Shown here piece after piece: positions 44,938 through 52,893 of a DNA stretch of 64,000 nucleotides. The translations under genes and the position numbers were made by a program. A model generated the notes under the pieces. It was not told the DNA's origin. It was given only the letters and a program-made list of their open reading frames with translations, and did no database searches. The number at the start of each line of letters is the position of its first letter. Position 1 is the first letter of the stretch. The DNA is from Pseudomonas urmiensis (GTDB lineage: Bacteria; Pseudomonadota; Gammaproteobacteria; Pseudomonadales; Pseudomonadaceae). The stretch is from assembly GCF_014268815.2 (NCBI RefSeq), contig NZ_JABWRE020000001.1, positions 5,089,001 through 5,153,000 on the forward strand, given 5' to 3'.

Positions 44938-46716
44938 TCAAACCGGTAACGCCATATAGAACTGCGTTCCCTGCCCTGGCCGCGAAAACACTCCCATGCG
45001 GCCACCATGCAGCTGGACGATCTCTTTGCACAGCGCCAGGCCCAGCCCCGCGCCACCTTTCTTGCGTCCCACCTGAACGAATGGCTCGAAGATCCGACCT
45101 TGCTGGCCATAGGCAATACCCTCGCCATTATCCTCGACACTGACAATCACCCGCTCGCCATGTCGCCGCGCATGCAAGCGGATGCGCCCCCCGCTGGGCG
45201 TATGGCGCACGGCGTTGTGCAACAGATTATCGAGCACCCGATCGAGCTGGGCGGCATCGGCCTGGATACGTGGCAGTGGCTGCTCGAGCTCGATCAGCAA
45301 GTCGATCTGCTTATCCGCTGCTTGCGGTGCGATACGCCCTTGGGCACGTTTGAGCAGATCGTCGACCGCACAGTGAGCCAGCTCCAGTTTTTGCAGCCCG
45401 CTCTGGTAGCGAGAGAAATTCAGCAGGTCGTTGATCAACTGGGTCAGACGCTGCATTTCTTCGCCGATGGTGTCGAGCAGGTCGTTCTCGCGGGCTTCAG
45501 GCGGGAACTTGACCCGTTCGCGCAGCAGGCCAAAGGCCATATGCATACCGGTGACCGGGGTGCGCAGCTCGTGCGAGGCACGCAAGACGAATTCACTGCG
45601 CACCCGCTCAAAAGCACGCTGTTCGGTGACATCGTGCAGCACCATCACTGCACCGAGGATTGGCCCCTGAGGGTGGCTGACCGGGGTCAGGCTGTAAGTC
45701 AGCAGGCGGGTTTCTTCCTCGATATCGATGCTCAAGTCATCGGGCGGGCGATCCAGGCTGCCGCCACGCAGGACCTGGCGCAGTTGCTGCTCCAGTTCTG
45801 GACGTTGCAACGCCTCGGCCAGACCCGTGCCGAGCCGGCTGCTGTCCCAGCCCAGCTGCCGTTGGGCAACTGGGTTGAGGTGTTCCAGGCGGCCTTGGCG
45901 ATCGATGATCAGCAGGCCGTCATCGATACTGTCGAGTACCGCCTGCAAGCGTTGCTGGCCAGCCAGCACCTCATCGATGTTGGTGGCCTGATGCTTGCGC
46001 AAGGCATCGGCCATCATCCCGAAACGGCGGGTCAGCTGGTTGAGTTCAGTGGCCTGGGTAACCGGCAGGGTGACATCGAAATTCCCTTGGCCGACCTCAT
46101 CGGCAGCCTTGGCCAAGGCTTCGATCGGCTGGCCGAAGCGGCGGGCGATATTGTGCGCGGTGACGAAGCCCAGGACCAGCACCGCCAAGCCCATCAGGCC
46201 CAGCAGGCCGCTGACCAGCAGAGCGCGGTCGCGGGTATGCTCCTCGCTGCGGGTGATGTGCTCCAAGGCCTGTTTGTGAGAGTCGATCAGGTCGACGCGC
46301 ACCTGGCTGAAAGCTGCGCCCAATGGCTGATCGGTACCCATGCTGCGCGAGGGGGCCGGGCTATCGCGGTAGGCCTGCAAGAAGGTCTGGTAGTTACTGC
46401 TGGCCTTACTGAAACCGGTGCGCTCGCCACCCTGCTCCAACCCTTGGTTGAGCAGGCTCTGGAACTGCTCCTGCAAGGTCACCAGGCTATTGGGCGCGGT
46501 GTCCTCATCGAGGATCAGGGTCAGTTGCTCACCCAGGTTTTGCCTGAGCTTGAGCCCGACCTCGAGGGTGTGGGTGGTGTCGCGCACCAAGCGCTGCTGC
46601 ACCGTGGCCATCTGCAATACACTGACCAACCCCAGCAACAGCCCAAGCAAAGCCACCGTGACCAATGCCGATATGCTAAGGAAAAGCCGCGTGCGCAGCT
46701 TCATCGGCCACTTCAT
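44938..46716 (-). CDS. kinB: Sensor histidine kinase KinB
   Basis: A 592-residue membrane kinase. Helices at about 12-34 and 165-187 bound a periplasmic sensing domain; a HAMP segment (about 188-240), a PAS domain (about 255-365) and the kinase core follow. The phosphoacceptor is H382 in ASHELRTPV, and the ATP site is DNGEGIAYG and GLGLALC. KinB acts on AlgB and controls alginate and virulence in P. aeruginosa. Its ATG overlaps the algB stop codon, so the pair is coupled. An ATG four codons inside is also possible. Confidence 0.95.
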   Translation of the reverse strand: MKWPMKLRTRLFLSISALVTVALLGLLLGLVSVLQMATVQQRLVRDTTHTLEVGLKLRQNLGEQLTLILDEDTAPNSLVTLQEQFQSLLNQGLEQGGERTGFSKASSNYQTFLQAYRDSPAPSRSMGTDQPLGAAFSQVRVDLIDSHKQALEHITRSEEHTRDRALLVSGLLGLMGLAVLVLGFVTAHNIARRFGQPIEALAKAADEVGQGNFDVTLPVTQATELNQLTRRFGMMADALRKHQATNIDEVLAGQQRLQAVLDSIDDGLLIIDRQGRLEHLNPVAQRQLGWDSSRLGTGLAEALQRPELEQQLRQVLRGGSLDRPPDDLSIDIEEETRLLTYSLTPVSHPQGPILGAVMVLHDVTEQRAFERVRSEFVLRASHELRTPVTGMHMAFGLLRERVKFPPEARENDLLDTIGEEMQRLTQLINDLLNFSRYQSGLQKLELAHCAVDDLLKRAQGRIAPQAADKQIDLLIELEQPLPRIQADAAQLDRVLDNLLHNAVRHTPSGGRIRLHARRHGERVIVSVEDNGEGIAYGQQGRIFEPFVQVGRKKGGAGLGLALCKEIVQLHGGRMGVFSRPGQGTQFYMALPV

Positions 46717-48059
46717 AGGTTGAATTGCTTGCGCTTGCGGTACAGCGTAGAGGCGTCGATGCCGAGTGTCTTCGCTGCTTGATCGAGGGTGTCACTGGAA
46801 GCCAGCACTGCACCGATGTGCGCCCGCTCCAGCTCATCCAGGCTCAACGCGGCGCCGATACGCGGGGCATTGTTGGTGGTGGGCTCGGCCATGCCCAGGT
46901 GGCTGATCTCGACTCGCTCCTGCGGGCAGATGATGCTGGCCCGCTCGACCACGTTGCGCAGCTCGCGGATGTTGCCCGGCCAGCGGTAGTTGAGCAGCGC
47001 CGCACGTGCTTCGTCACTGAACACCCGGGCCGGTCGCGAGTACTCCTTGACGAAACGGGCGAGAAAACGCTCGGCCAACGTCAGGATGTCATCGCTGCGT
47101 TCACGCAGTGGCGGCAGGTGCAGGGTGATGACGTTGAGGCGGTACAGCAGGTCTTCACGGAAGCGCCCATCACGGACCATGTCATCAAGGTTGAGGTTGG
47201 TCGCGGCGAGGATGCGTACATCTGCGCGGCGGGTGACCGGATCGCCGACCCGCTCGTATTCCTTGTCTTGAATGAAGCGCAGCAGTTTTGGCTGCAAAGT
47301 CAGCGGAAAATCGCCGATCTCATCGAGGAAAAGTGTGCCGCCGTCGGCTTGGCTGACTCGGCCCAAGGTGCTCTCGCTGGCACCGGTGAAGGCACCGCGG
47401 GTGTGACCGAACAGCTCGCTCTCCATCAATTCGGCGTTCAGCGACGGGCAGTTGATGGTCACGCAAGCCTTGCGTGCACGCTTGCTCCAGCCGTGAATGG
47501 CGCGGGCCAGCTCGCCTTTACCGGTGCCGGATTCGCCGAGGATGAGAATGTTGGCATCGGTGGTCGCCACCTGCCGCGCGGTTTCCAGCACCGCCATCAT
47601 GGCTGGGCTGTGCGAGTCGAGGCCGTCTTTGGGTTTGCGCACTTCGCCTTCGAGCGCTTCGAGGCGAGCAGACAACTGGCGCACTTCGAGCTGCTTGGCG
47701 GTGGCCAGGCGCAGTTGGTCCGGGCTGCAAGGTTTGACCAGGTAATCGGCGGCGCCGGCCTGGATAGCATCGACCGCGGTGTCCACAGCCGAATGGGCGG
47801 TGACAATGACCACCCGCATCCACGGCGCCTGGATACGCATCTGGGCCAGTACATCGAGACCGTTGTCCTCGCCCAAGCGCAAATCGAGGAAGCACAAGTC
47901 GAACACCTGCCGCTGCAACAGCGCCTCAGCCTGCACGGCGCTGTTGGCCGTGGCTACGCTGTAGCCTTCATCTTCAAGGCAATAACGGAAGGTTCGCAGG
48001 ATGGCGGACTCGTCGTCCACCAGCAGGATGCGGCCTTGGTTGTCCTGGGCAGATTCCAT
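46713..48059 (-). CDS. algB: Sigma-54-dependent response regulator AlgB (NtrC family)
   Basis: A 448-residue regulator. The receiver has phosphoacceptor D59 (LCFLDLRLG). The AAA+ domain has Walker A GESGTGKG (175-182) and the sigma-54 contact GAFTGA (222-227), and the C-terminus (about 405-445) is a Fis-type HTH ending in ASTLYRKRKQFNL. AlgB is required for high alginate output in P. aeruginosa. It diverges from the BON operon, which has its own sigma-54 promoter. Confidence 0.96.
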   Translation of the reverse strand: MESAQDNQGRILLVDDESAILRTFRYCLEDEGYSVATANSAVQAEALLQRQVFDLCFLDLRLGEDNGLDVLAQMRIQAPWMRVVIVTAHSAVDTAVDAIQAGAADYLVKPCSPDQLRLATAKQLEVRQLSARLEALEGEVRKPKDGLDSHSPAMMAVLETARQVATTDANILILGESGTGKGELARAIHGWSKRARKACVTINCPSLNAELMESELFGHTRGAFTGASESTLGRVSQADGGTLFLDEIGDFPLTLQPKLLRFIQDKEYERVGDPVTRRADVRILAATNLNLDDMVRDGRFREDLLYRLNVITLHLPPLRERSDDILTLAERFLARFVKEYSRPARVFSDEARAALLNYRWPGNIRELRNVVERASIICPQERVEISHLGMAEPTTNNAPRIGAALSLDELERAHIGAVLASSDTLDQAAKTLGIDASTLYRKRKQFNL

Positions 48060-48268
48060 TTTCCTACGCTCCTTTAGGATTGATCTCAATTAGTGTCGGA
48101 AAGATCGGGCAAGTTGCATGGTCAATTCTGAAGGATTCTGTCCTTTGCATGCTAGCTACTGGCCGCTTCTTTATCTAACTAACTGAAAATATTGAGTTTT
48201 TAGGCGATAAATCAGCTGGCACGCGGGTTGCGAAGATCTTTAGCTTTGTCACAAAAGGAGGTGCAGTC
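48060..48268. promoter_or_regulatory. Divergent control region with two TTGCATG repeats
   Basis: The algB-BON spacer. TTGCATG occurs at 48114-48120 and 48145-48151, on the same strand and 31 bases apart (three helical turns), about 90 to 130 bases upstream of the predicted start from the sigma-54 promoter. Between them is AAGGA-ttctg-TCCTT. The site plan suits an NtrC-type activator. Confidence 0.45.
48217..48232 (+). promoter_or_regulatory. Sigma-54 promoter of the BON/Ivy operon
   Basis: TGGCACGCGGGTTGCG matches the RpoN consensus TGGCACG-N4-TTGC, with the invariant GG and GC pairs correctly spaced. The start codon follows 37 bases on, after a strong AAGGAGGTG ribosome site. Confidence 0.88.
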
Positions 48269-49090
48269 ATGCGCTTTTCCCCTCGTATGGCCGTTTTCGC
48301 GGCCAGTCTGCTGTCGGTTATCACGCCGGCCTTGGCCGATCCGATCCAGGACGCGCGTCTGCAAGGAGGGCTGCAAACCGCCCTGTCACTGAACCGCTTG
48401 CTCAATCCCTTTCGTATTGAAGTCGATGTAGAAGGCGCGCGCGCCCGCTTGACGGGCGAGGTCGAGAGCGAGGTGGAGCGCCAATTGGCTGAACACCTGG
48501 CGCTGGCCACCCGCGGTATCGAGCAGGTCGATAACCAATTGCAGGTCAATGCCGAGCTGGTCGAGCGCCCCTTGGAGCTGCGTGCCTACGCGCAGCGGCT
48601 TGAGGATGCCACGCTTGCGGCTGTTGTGCGCTCGCGCCTGGCATGGAGCCGGGTCACGCAAAAGGCCCCGATCGAGGTGGAAAGTCGCGAGGGTGTAGTG
48701 ACTTTGCGCGGACGGGTCGACAGCGTCGAAGCCAAGGAGCTTGCCGGTGTCCTGGCGCGGACCACTGATGGTATTCATTTGGTCAACAACCTGGTGAGCC
48801 TGGATACCGCCGCCATGGCCAAGGCTCGTGAGACGCCTGTGGGCGCGCCAACGGGGCCGCAGCCCAGCGATAGCTGGATCCTCGACAAGATCCAAAGCAG
48901 CTACCGCTTCAGCCGCAATCTGGATGGGCTGAACATCAAGGTTGCCAGCGAGCAAGGAATGGTCCGGCTATCGGGCGAGGTGGTCAGCAGCGAGCAGAAA
49001 ACCATCGCCGTGGAGATCGCCCGGCAGATCATCGGTGTACGTGGCGTAGATGCTGACCTGTTGAAGATCGCGACCAAGGTGGAGGGCTGA
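48269..49090 (+). CDS. Exported protein with three BON domains
   Basis: A 273-residue protein with a Sec signal (FAASLLSVITPALA-DP). Three BON-like repeats are seen: about 35-95 (INLNRLLNPF..VEGARARLTGEV type), 105-170 (LEVESREGVVTLRGRV) and 195-270 (LNIKVASEQGMVRLSGEV). BON domains bind phospholipid or bridge envelope surfaces, as in OsmY and BamA-adjacent proteins. It is the first gene of an operon under sigma-54. The ribosome site AAGGAGGTG is near-perfect, so it should be made strongly when transcribed. Confidence 0.88.
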   Translation: MRFSPRMAVFAASLLSVITPALADPIQDARLQGGLQTALSLNRLLNPFRIEVDVEGARARLTGEVESEVERQLAEHLALATRGIEQVDNQLQVNAELVERPLELRAYAQRLEDATLAAVVRSRLAWSRVTQKAPIEVESREGVVTLRGRVDSVEAKELAGVLARTTDGIHLVNNLVSLDTAAMAKARETPVGAPTGPQPSDSWILDKIQSSYRFSRNLDGLNIKVASEQGMVRLSGEVVSSEQKTIAVEIARQIIGVRGVDADLLKIATKVEG

Positions 49091-49266
49091 AGTCGTGCAA
49101 ATCGCACGACGGCAAAAGGGTCATCGTGCAGGATACGTCCTTGCAGACCCCCTCTCATCTTACTAAGTAATTGATTTATAAGGATATTTATTAATTTGTA
49201 AGGCTGGCATGCAGGCTGCAATTACCTGTTCAGAGTTTGAATAAGAACACAGCAGGAGGAGCCGGC

Positions 49267-49554
49267 ATGAACCGCCAATCCGTCAACCGCTTACAGTCCA
49301 CCGCTTTGCCGCTGCGCCAGTTCCTGTTCCTCGGTCTGGCACTGCTGGTGACCCTGGCCGCCGGCCAGTTCTATTACAGCTGGCAGACCGCCCGGCTCGC
49401 CGAGCAAGTAGCGGCGCACACGGCATTGTTGACGCAGATTCAGGCGACCCGTGCCAACACCTTGGTGAGGGCAGCTGACCCGCTGCCGACCGCCAAGGCG
49501 AGCTCTCCGGCCACTCTGGAAAACGTAGTACCGCAGGACCGCTGGGTGTTCTAA
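49267..49554 (+). CDS. Hypothetical single-span membrane protein
   Basis: A 95-residue protein with one helix at about 19-40 (FLFLGLALLVTLAAGQFYY) and a short periplasmic or cytoplasmic tail of helical character ending ENVVPQDRWVF. No family is recognised. ATG 49267 follows GCAGGAGGAGCC; the in-frame TTG upstream lacks one. It lies between the BON gene and the DUF1328 gene, same strand, and is probably in their operon. Confidence 0.7.
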   Translation: MNRQSVNRLQSTALPLRQFLFLGLALLVTLAAGQFYYSWQTARLAEQVAAHTALLTQIQATRANTLVRAADPLPTAKASSPATLENVVPQDRWVF

Positions 49555-49758
<204 letters not shown>

Positions 49759-49761
49759 ACC

Positions 49762-50232
49762 ATGAGCCGGATGCTTTGCAAAGCCCTGGCTACCGCCCTG
49801 CTTCTGGGCGGTAGCGCGGCGGCGATGGCGGCCAATGACGGCCAGGTTCGTGTCAGCCAGTTGCTTGGCACGGACCCCGAATACCGTGAGACCTGGCAGG
49901 ACACCCTCAAAGACGAGGAGCGTTTACCCGAGTGGGTCATCAACCTCAGCGGCAGTTCGCAAGAACAGATGTCGGCAGTGACTGAGGATGGCGACAAGTA
50001 CTTGGTCGGGCCTCTGTGTGAATCGGACGACAACTGCACCTATAAACGCCTGATCGTGGCGTTCAGCTGGGACAAGGACGATGCCTACGGGATGCTGGTA
50101 GAGGTGCCAGAAGGATTGCCGACCGACAAGTCGCCCACCCGCCATGCGCAGTACCGTTGGCTGGGCAAGCCGGATGACGGCATGAAGGCGATGCTGCAAG
50201 AGCAGCTCAAGCGTGATCCGAAGTGGTACTAG
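49762..50232 (+). CDS. Ivy family inhibitor of vertebrate lysozyme
   Basis: A 156-residue periplasmic protein with signal ending in AMA-AN. The Ivy loop CESDDNC (two cysteines bridging the lysozyme-blocking loop), here LCESDDNCTYKRLIV, and KDDAYGMLVE fit PF08816. It protects the cell wall from C-type lysozyme and from its own lytic enzymes. It is the last gene of the BON operon. Its stop codon TAG lies in the target site of a MITE-like element, so the element starts immediately after the gene. Confidence 0.88.
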   Translation: MSRMLCKALATALLLGGSAAAMAANDGQVRVSQLLGTDPEYRETWQDTLKDEERLPEWVINLSGSSQEQMSAVTEDGDKYLVGPLCESDDNCTYKRLIVAFSWDKDDAYGMLVEVPEGLPTDKSPTRHAQYRWLGKPDDGMKAMLQEQLKRDPKWY

Positions 50233-50385
50233 GGTCTGTATGAAAAGTCTTGAGACGCCGGTCAGGCAAGGCGAAAACAGCCGAGGAACGGTCGGAGTCG
50301 CGCTCGACTTTACTGGAGTAAATGAGCATTCCGAGGCTGTTTTCAACGCAGCATGACCAAGTATCAAGGTTTTTCGTACAGAGCC
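50232..50385. mobile_element. MITE-like non-autonomous element
   Basis: A 154-base element with 22-base imperfect terminal inverted repeats (18 of 22 the same; left begins GGGTCTGTATGAAAA, right on the minus strand GGCTCTGTACGAAAA). It is flanked by TA (or CTAG) on both sides, the target duplication expected of IS5-group enzymes. Inside, GAAAACAGCC (50273-50282) faces GGCTGTTTTC (50335-50344), so it can fold as one long hairpin. It codes for no protein. Confidence 0.8.
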
Positions 50386-50387
50386 TA

Positions 50388-51134
50388 GGCGTCAGCGTAC
50401 GCATAAGGTTCACGTCAATGTAACGCTATAGAAGCTGAACCTTTCTAAGGTTCTGGCTTCTATGATGCGCAGCCCCGAGGAGGGGCGGCACATGACCAAG
50501 GGGCCGGGCTGTTCTGATTGTTCCAGGATCGGAGTGGCCTAGGGGTACAGGGAGTACCTCCGAGCACGGGCCGGGTCAGGCAAGGTGGCATCGGAAGTAT
50601 CAGGTTGCTCGGGGCTGCCAAGCACCGAAGCCGACCTGACTTCCGAAGCACCTATATATAGAAGGCTTTGTGTAGCTTGTAGGAATTTGCCTTCAAGACA
50701 CATTTTGTCTCGACCGTACATCGAATTATTTTAGGGTCTGGCACTACCCGCCCGATGTACCATTTAGACCATTCGGATTGTCGAACAAGGCATCCGATCC
50801 CTCCTTTTAGTGCCGCCAAATCGGCCGAAAAATGGCGCTTTGGTCTTGTTCGGAAATCCGAACGGCGTATATCCAGCCCCTTCGGGTGCGACTTTTTGTC
50901 CCTTGATCTCATGCCGAATCGGTATAGGGTAGTCGTTTCCGGCATTAGACTGCCTCCCTCTCCATCGCAATAGTTGCGGCCTTTTTCGCTAGCCAGAGCG
51001 CCGACACGCTCGCTTGCGCTGACCTTCGATGGAGCCGTCGTACGGATTAAATTCGCTGCCCAGCATGCTTCTAAAGGCTCTGGAACGCGCGTTTCCGCTC
51101 GACGACCATGACCACTAGAAGAAAAGGTAACGAC
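50388..51134. other. Gene-free tract rich in inverted repeats before gltP
   Basis: No ORF here has convincing codon structure. It holds stacked dyads: a 36-base hairpin at 50428-50463; GCAGCCCCGAG/CTCGGGGCTGC (50469-50479, 50608-50618); GTACATCG/CGATGTAC (50716-50723, 50753-50760); an 18 of 21 base repeat (50769-50789, 50845-50865); and CTCCATCG/CGATGGAG (50960-50967, 51027-51034). A minus-strand frame at 50652-50945 has a GGGAGG ribosome site but no recognised product. Mobile-element remains or a regulatory RNA are both possible. Confidence 0.5.
50428..50463. repeat. Strong two-part hairpin
   Basis: ATAGAAGC-t-GAACCTT-tct-AAGGTTC-tg-GCTTCTAT: 15 paired bases in two perfect arms. No T-tract follows on either strand. 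The inner AAGGTTC/GAACCTT could be a regulator site. Confidence 0.7.
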
Positions 51135-52472
51135 ATGAAGAAGGCAAAACTAAGCCTCGCCTGGCAGATCCTCATCGGACTCGTCCTGGGCGTTGCAATC
51201 GGCGCGCTGCTGAACCATTTCAGTGCAGAAAAGGCATGGTGGATCAGTAATGTTCTGCAGCCAGCCGGTGACATCTTCATTCGCCTGATCAAGATGATCG
51301 TCGTCCCGATCGTGATTTCGTCGCTGATCGTGGGCATCGCCGGGGTTGGCGACGCGAAGAAACTGGGCAGCATTGGCCTGAAGACCATCATCTACTTCGA
51401 GGTGGTGACCACCATCGCCATCGTCGTCGGCCTGGGCCTGGCCAACCTGTTCCACCCAGGTGTCGGTATCGACATGAGCACCCTGGGTACTGTGGACATC
51501 TCCAAGTACCAGGCCACTGCGGCCGAGGTGCAGCATGAGCACGCGTTCATCGAGACCCTGCTCAACCTGATCCCATCGAACATCTTCGCAGCCGTGGCGC
51601 GTGGCGAGATGCTGCCGATCATCTTCTTCTCGGTACTGTTCGGCCTGGGCCTGTCGAGCCTGCAGGCAGACCTGCGCGAGCCGCTGGTACGCACCTTCCA
51701 GGGCGTATCGGAAACCATGTTCAAGGTCACCCACATGATCATGAACTACGCGCCGATCGGTGTATTCGCCCTGATCGCGGTGACTGTCGCCAACTTCGGC
51801 TTCTCGTCCCTGCTGCCGCTGGCCAAGCTGGTGGTGCTGGTGTACTTCGCTATCGCCTTCTTCGCCTTCATGGTGCTGGGCCTGGTGGCGCGGATGTTCG
51901 GCTTCTCGATCATCAAGATCATGCGCATCATGAAAGACGAGATGATCCTCGCCTACTCCACCTCCAGCTCCGAGACCGTGCTGCCACGGGTGATCGAGAA
52001 GATGGAGAAGTACGGTGCGCCGAAGTCGATCTGCAGCTTCGTGGTGCCTACCGGTTACTCGTTCAACCTCGACGGTTCGACCCTGTACCAGAGCATCGCG
52101 GCGATCTTCATTGCCCAGCTGTACGGCATCGACTTGTCCTGGAGCCAACAGCTGTTGCTGGTCCTGACCCTGATGGTCACCTCCAAGGGTATCGCGGGTG
52201 TGCCGGGCGTTTCCTTCGTGGTGCTGCTGGCGACCCTGGGCAGTGTTGGTATCCCGCTGGAAGGCCTGGCGTTCATCGCCGGTGTCGACCGCATCATGGA
52301 CATGGCGCGGACTGCCCTGAACGTGATCGGCAACGCCTTGGCTGCCCTGGTTATCGCACGTTGGGAAGGCATGTACGACGCGGTCAAAGGCGAGCAGTAC
52401 TACAACTCGCTGCCGCACATGGCCGGTACCAAAGCCGCCGCTTCCGTTGCGGGCGAGACTGCCAAGCAGTAA
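51135..52472 (+). CDS. gltP: Dicarboxylate/amino acid:cation symporter (GltP type)
   Basis: A 445-residue DAACS transporter with eight helices and two re-entrant loops. The serine-rich hairpin STSSSETVLPRVIEK and the NMDGT-type motif FNLDGSTLYQSIAAIF are present. It takes up glutamate, aspartate or C4-dicarboxylates with protons or sodium. ATG 51135 follows AAAAGGTAAC; the GTG/ATG at 51108 is less likely. It is followed by a terminator and a REP pair. Confidence 0.95.
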   Translation: MKKAKLSLAWQILIGLVLGVAIGALLNHFSAEKAWWISNVLQPAGDIFIRLIKMIVVPIVISSLIVGIAGVGDAKKLGSIGLKTIIYFEVVTTIAIVVGLGLANLFHPGVGIDMSTLGTVDISKYQATAAEVQHEHAFIETLLNLIPSNIFAAVARGEMLPIIFFSVLFGLGLSSLQADLREPLVRTFQGVSETMFKVTHMIMNYAPIGVFALIAVTVANFGFSSLLPLAKLVVLVYFAIAFFAFMVLGLVARMFGFSIIKIMRIMKDEMILAYSTSSSETVLPRVIEKMEKYGAPKSICSFVVPTGYSFNLDGSTLYQSIAAIFIAQLYGIDLSWSQQLLLVLTLMVTSKGIAGVPGVSFVVLLATLGSVGIPLEGLAFIAGVDRIMDMARTALNVIGNALAALVIARWEGMYDAVKGEQYYNSLPHMAGTKAAASVAGETAKQ

Positions 52473-52488
52473 GCCTTCAGCGTTGAAC

Positions 52489-52516
52489 AAAAAGCCCCGA
52501 CTTGTCGGGGCTTTTT
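52489..52516 (+). terminator. Rho-independent terminator of gltP
   Basis: AAAGCCCCGA, loop CTTG, TCGGGGCTTT, with a T-run: a standard terminator 16 bases after the stop codon. Confidence 0.95.
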
Positions 52517-52566
52517 GTTGTCTTGAGATCGGCAGGTGGTGTCGTGTGGGAGAAAGGCGTCGGTAG

Positions 52567-52655
52567 CGTGGGAGCGGGCTTGCCCCGCGATAGCGTCAGC
52601 GCGGCTAAGCAATTTGGCCAAGTAGACGCTATCGCGGGGCAAGCCCGCTCCCACG
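52567..52655. repeat. REP pair (inverted), locus 10
   Basis: Inverted REP copies flanking GCGTC-AGCGCGGCTAAGCA..., with the outer flank GACGCTATCGCGGGGC mirroring the left. The right copy runs straight into the tandem repeat. Confidence 0.9.
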
Positions 52656-52760
52656 CCAGCCCCACGCCAGCCCCACGCCAGCCCCACGCCAGCCCCACGC
52701 CAGCCCCACGCCAGCCCCACGCCAGCCCCACGCCAGCCCCACGCCAGCCCCACGCCAGCC
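52655..52760. repeat. 11-bp minisatellite derived from a REP end
   Basis: Nine exact copies of GCCAGCCCCAC and a tenth partial copy, in phase. The unit resembles the REP 3' end GCTCCCAC plus its neighbouring GCCA, so it likely arose by slippage at the REP border. The number of copies should vary between strains. Confidence 0.92.
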
Positions 52761-52893
52761 GCTCCCAGACAGCCGCTTACAGCTCGCGGGCTTGAGGCTT
52801 AGGAATTTTCTCGCGCTAGCTTGCAACTGTGGAAGCAGCGTTCGGGTCGATCAGTACGCTATCATTCGAGGCATTTTTCGGGGGAACACACGG

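Larger units (their letters stand above)
52517..52893. other. Gene-free region between gltP and the SpmA/B-like gene, with REP pair and minisatellite
   Basis: After the gltP terminator come REP locus 10 (52567-52655), an 11-base tandem repeat grown from it (52655-52760), and about 130 bases of leader before ATG 52894. No further gene is seen. Confidence 0.85.

Noticed and set aside
45007..46782. Plus-strand frames of 591 and 450 codons opposite kinB and algB
   Set aside because: Both are shadows of the true two-component genes, which carry full motifs.
50652..50945. A 97-codon minus-strand frame with a GGGAGG ribosome site
   Set aside because: It spans several inverted repeats and has irregular codon use; kept only as part of an unexplained tract, not as a gene.
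50960..51034. A 75-base stem-bounded sequence of tRNA-like length
   Set aside because: It lacks the TPsiC GTTCGA box, an anticodon arm and CCA, so it is not a tRNA.
52400..52826. Short frames of GWRGAGV-type repeats across the minisatellite
   Set aside because: The 11-base unit shifts frame at each copy, so these peptides are artefacts of the repeat, not genes.
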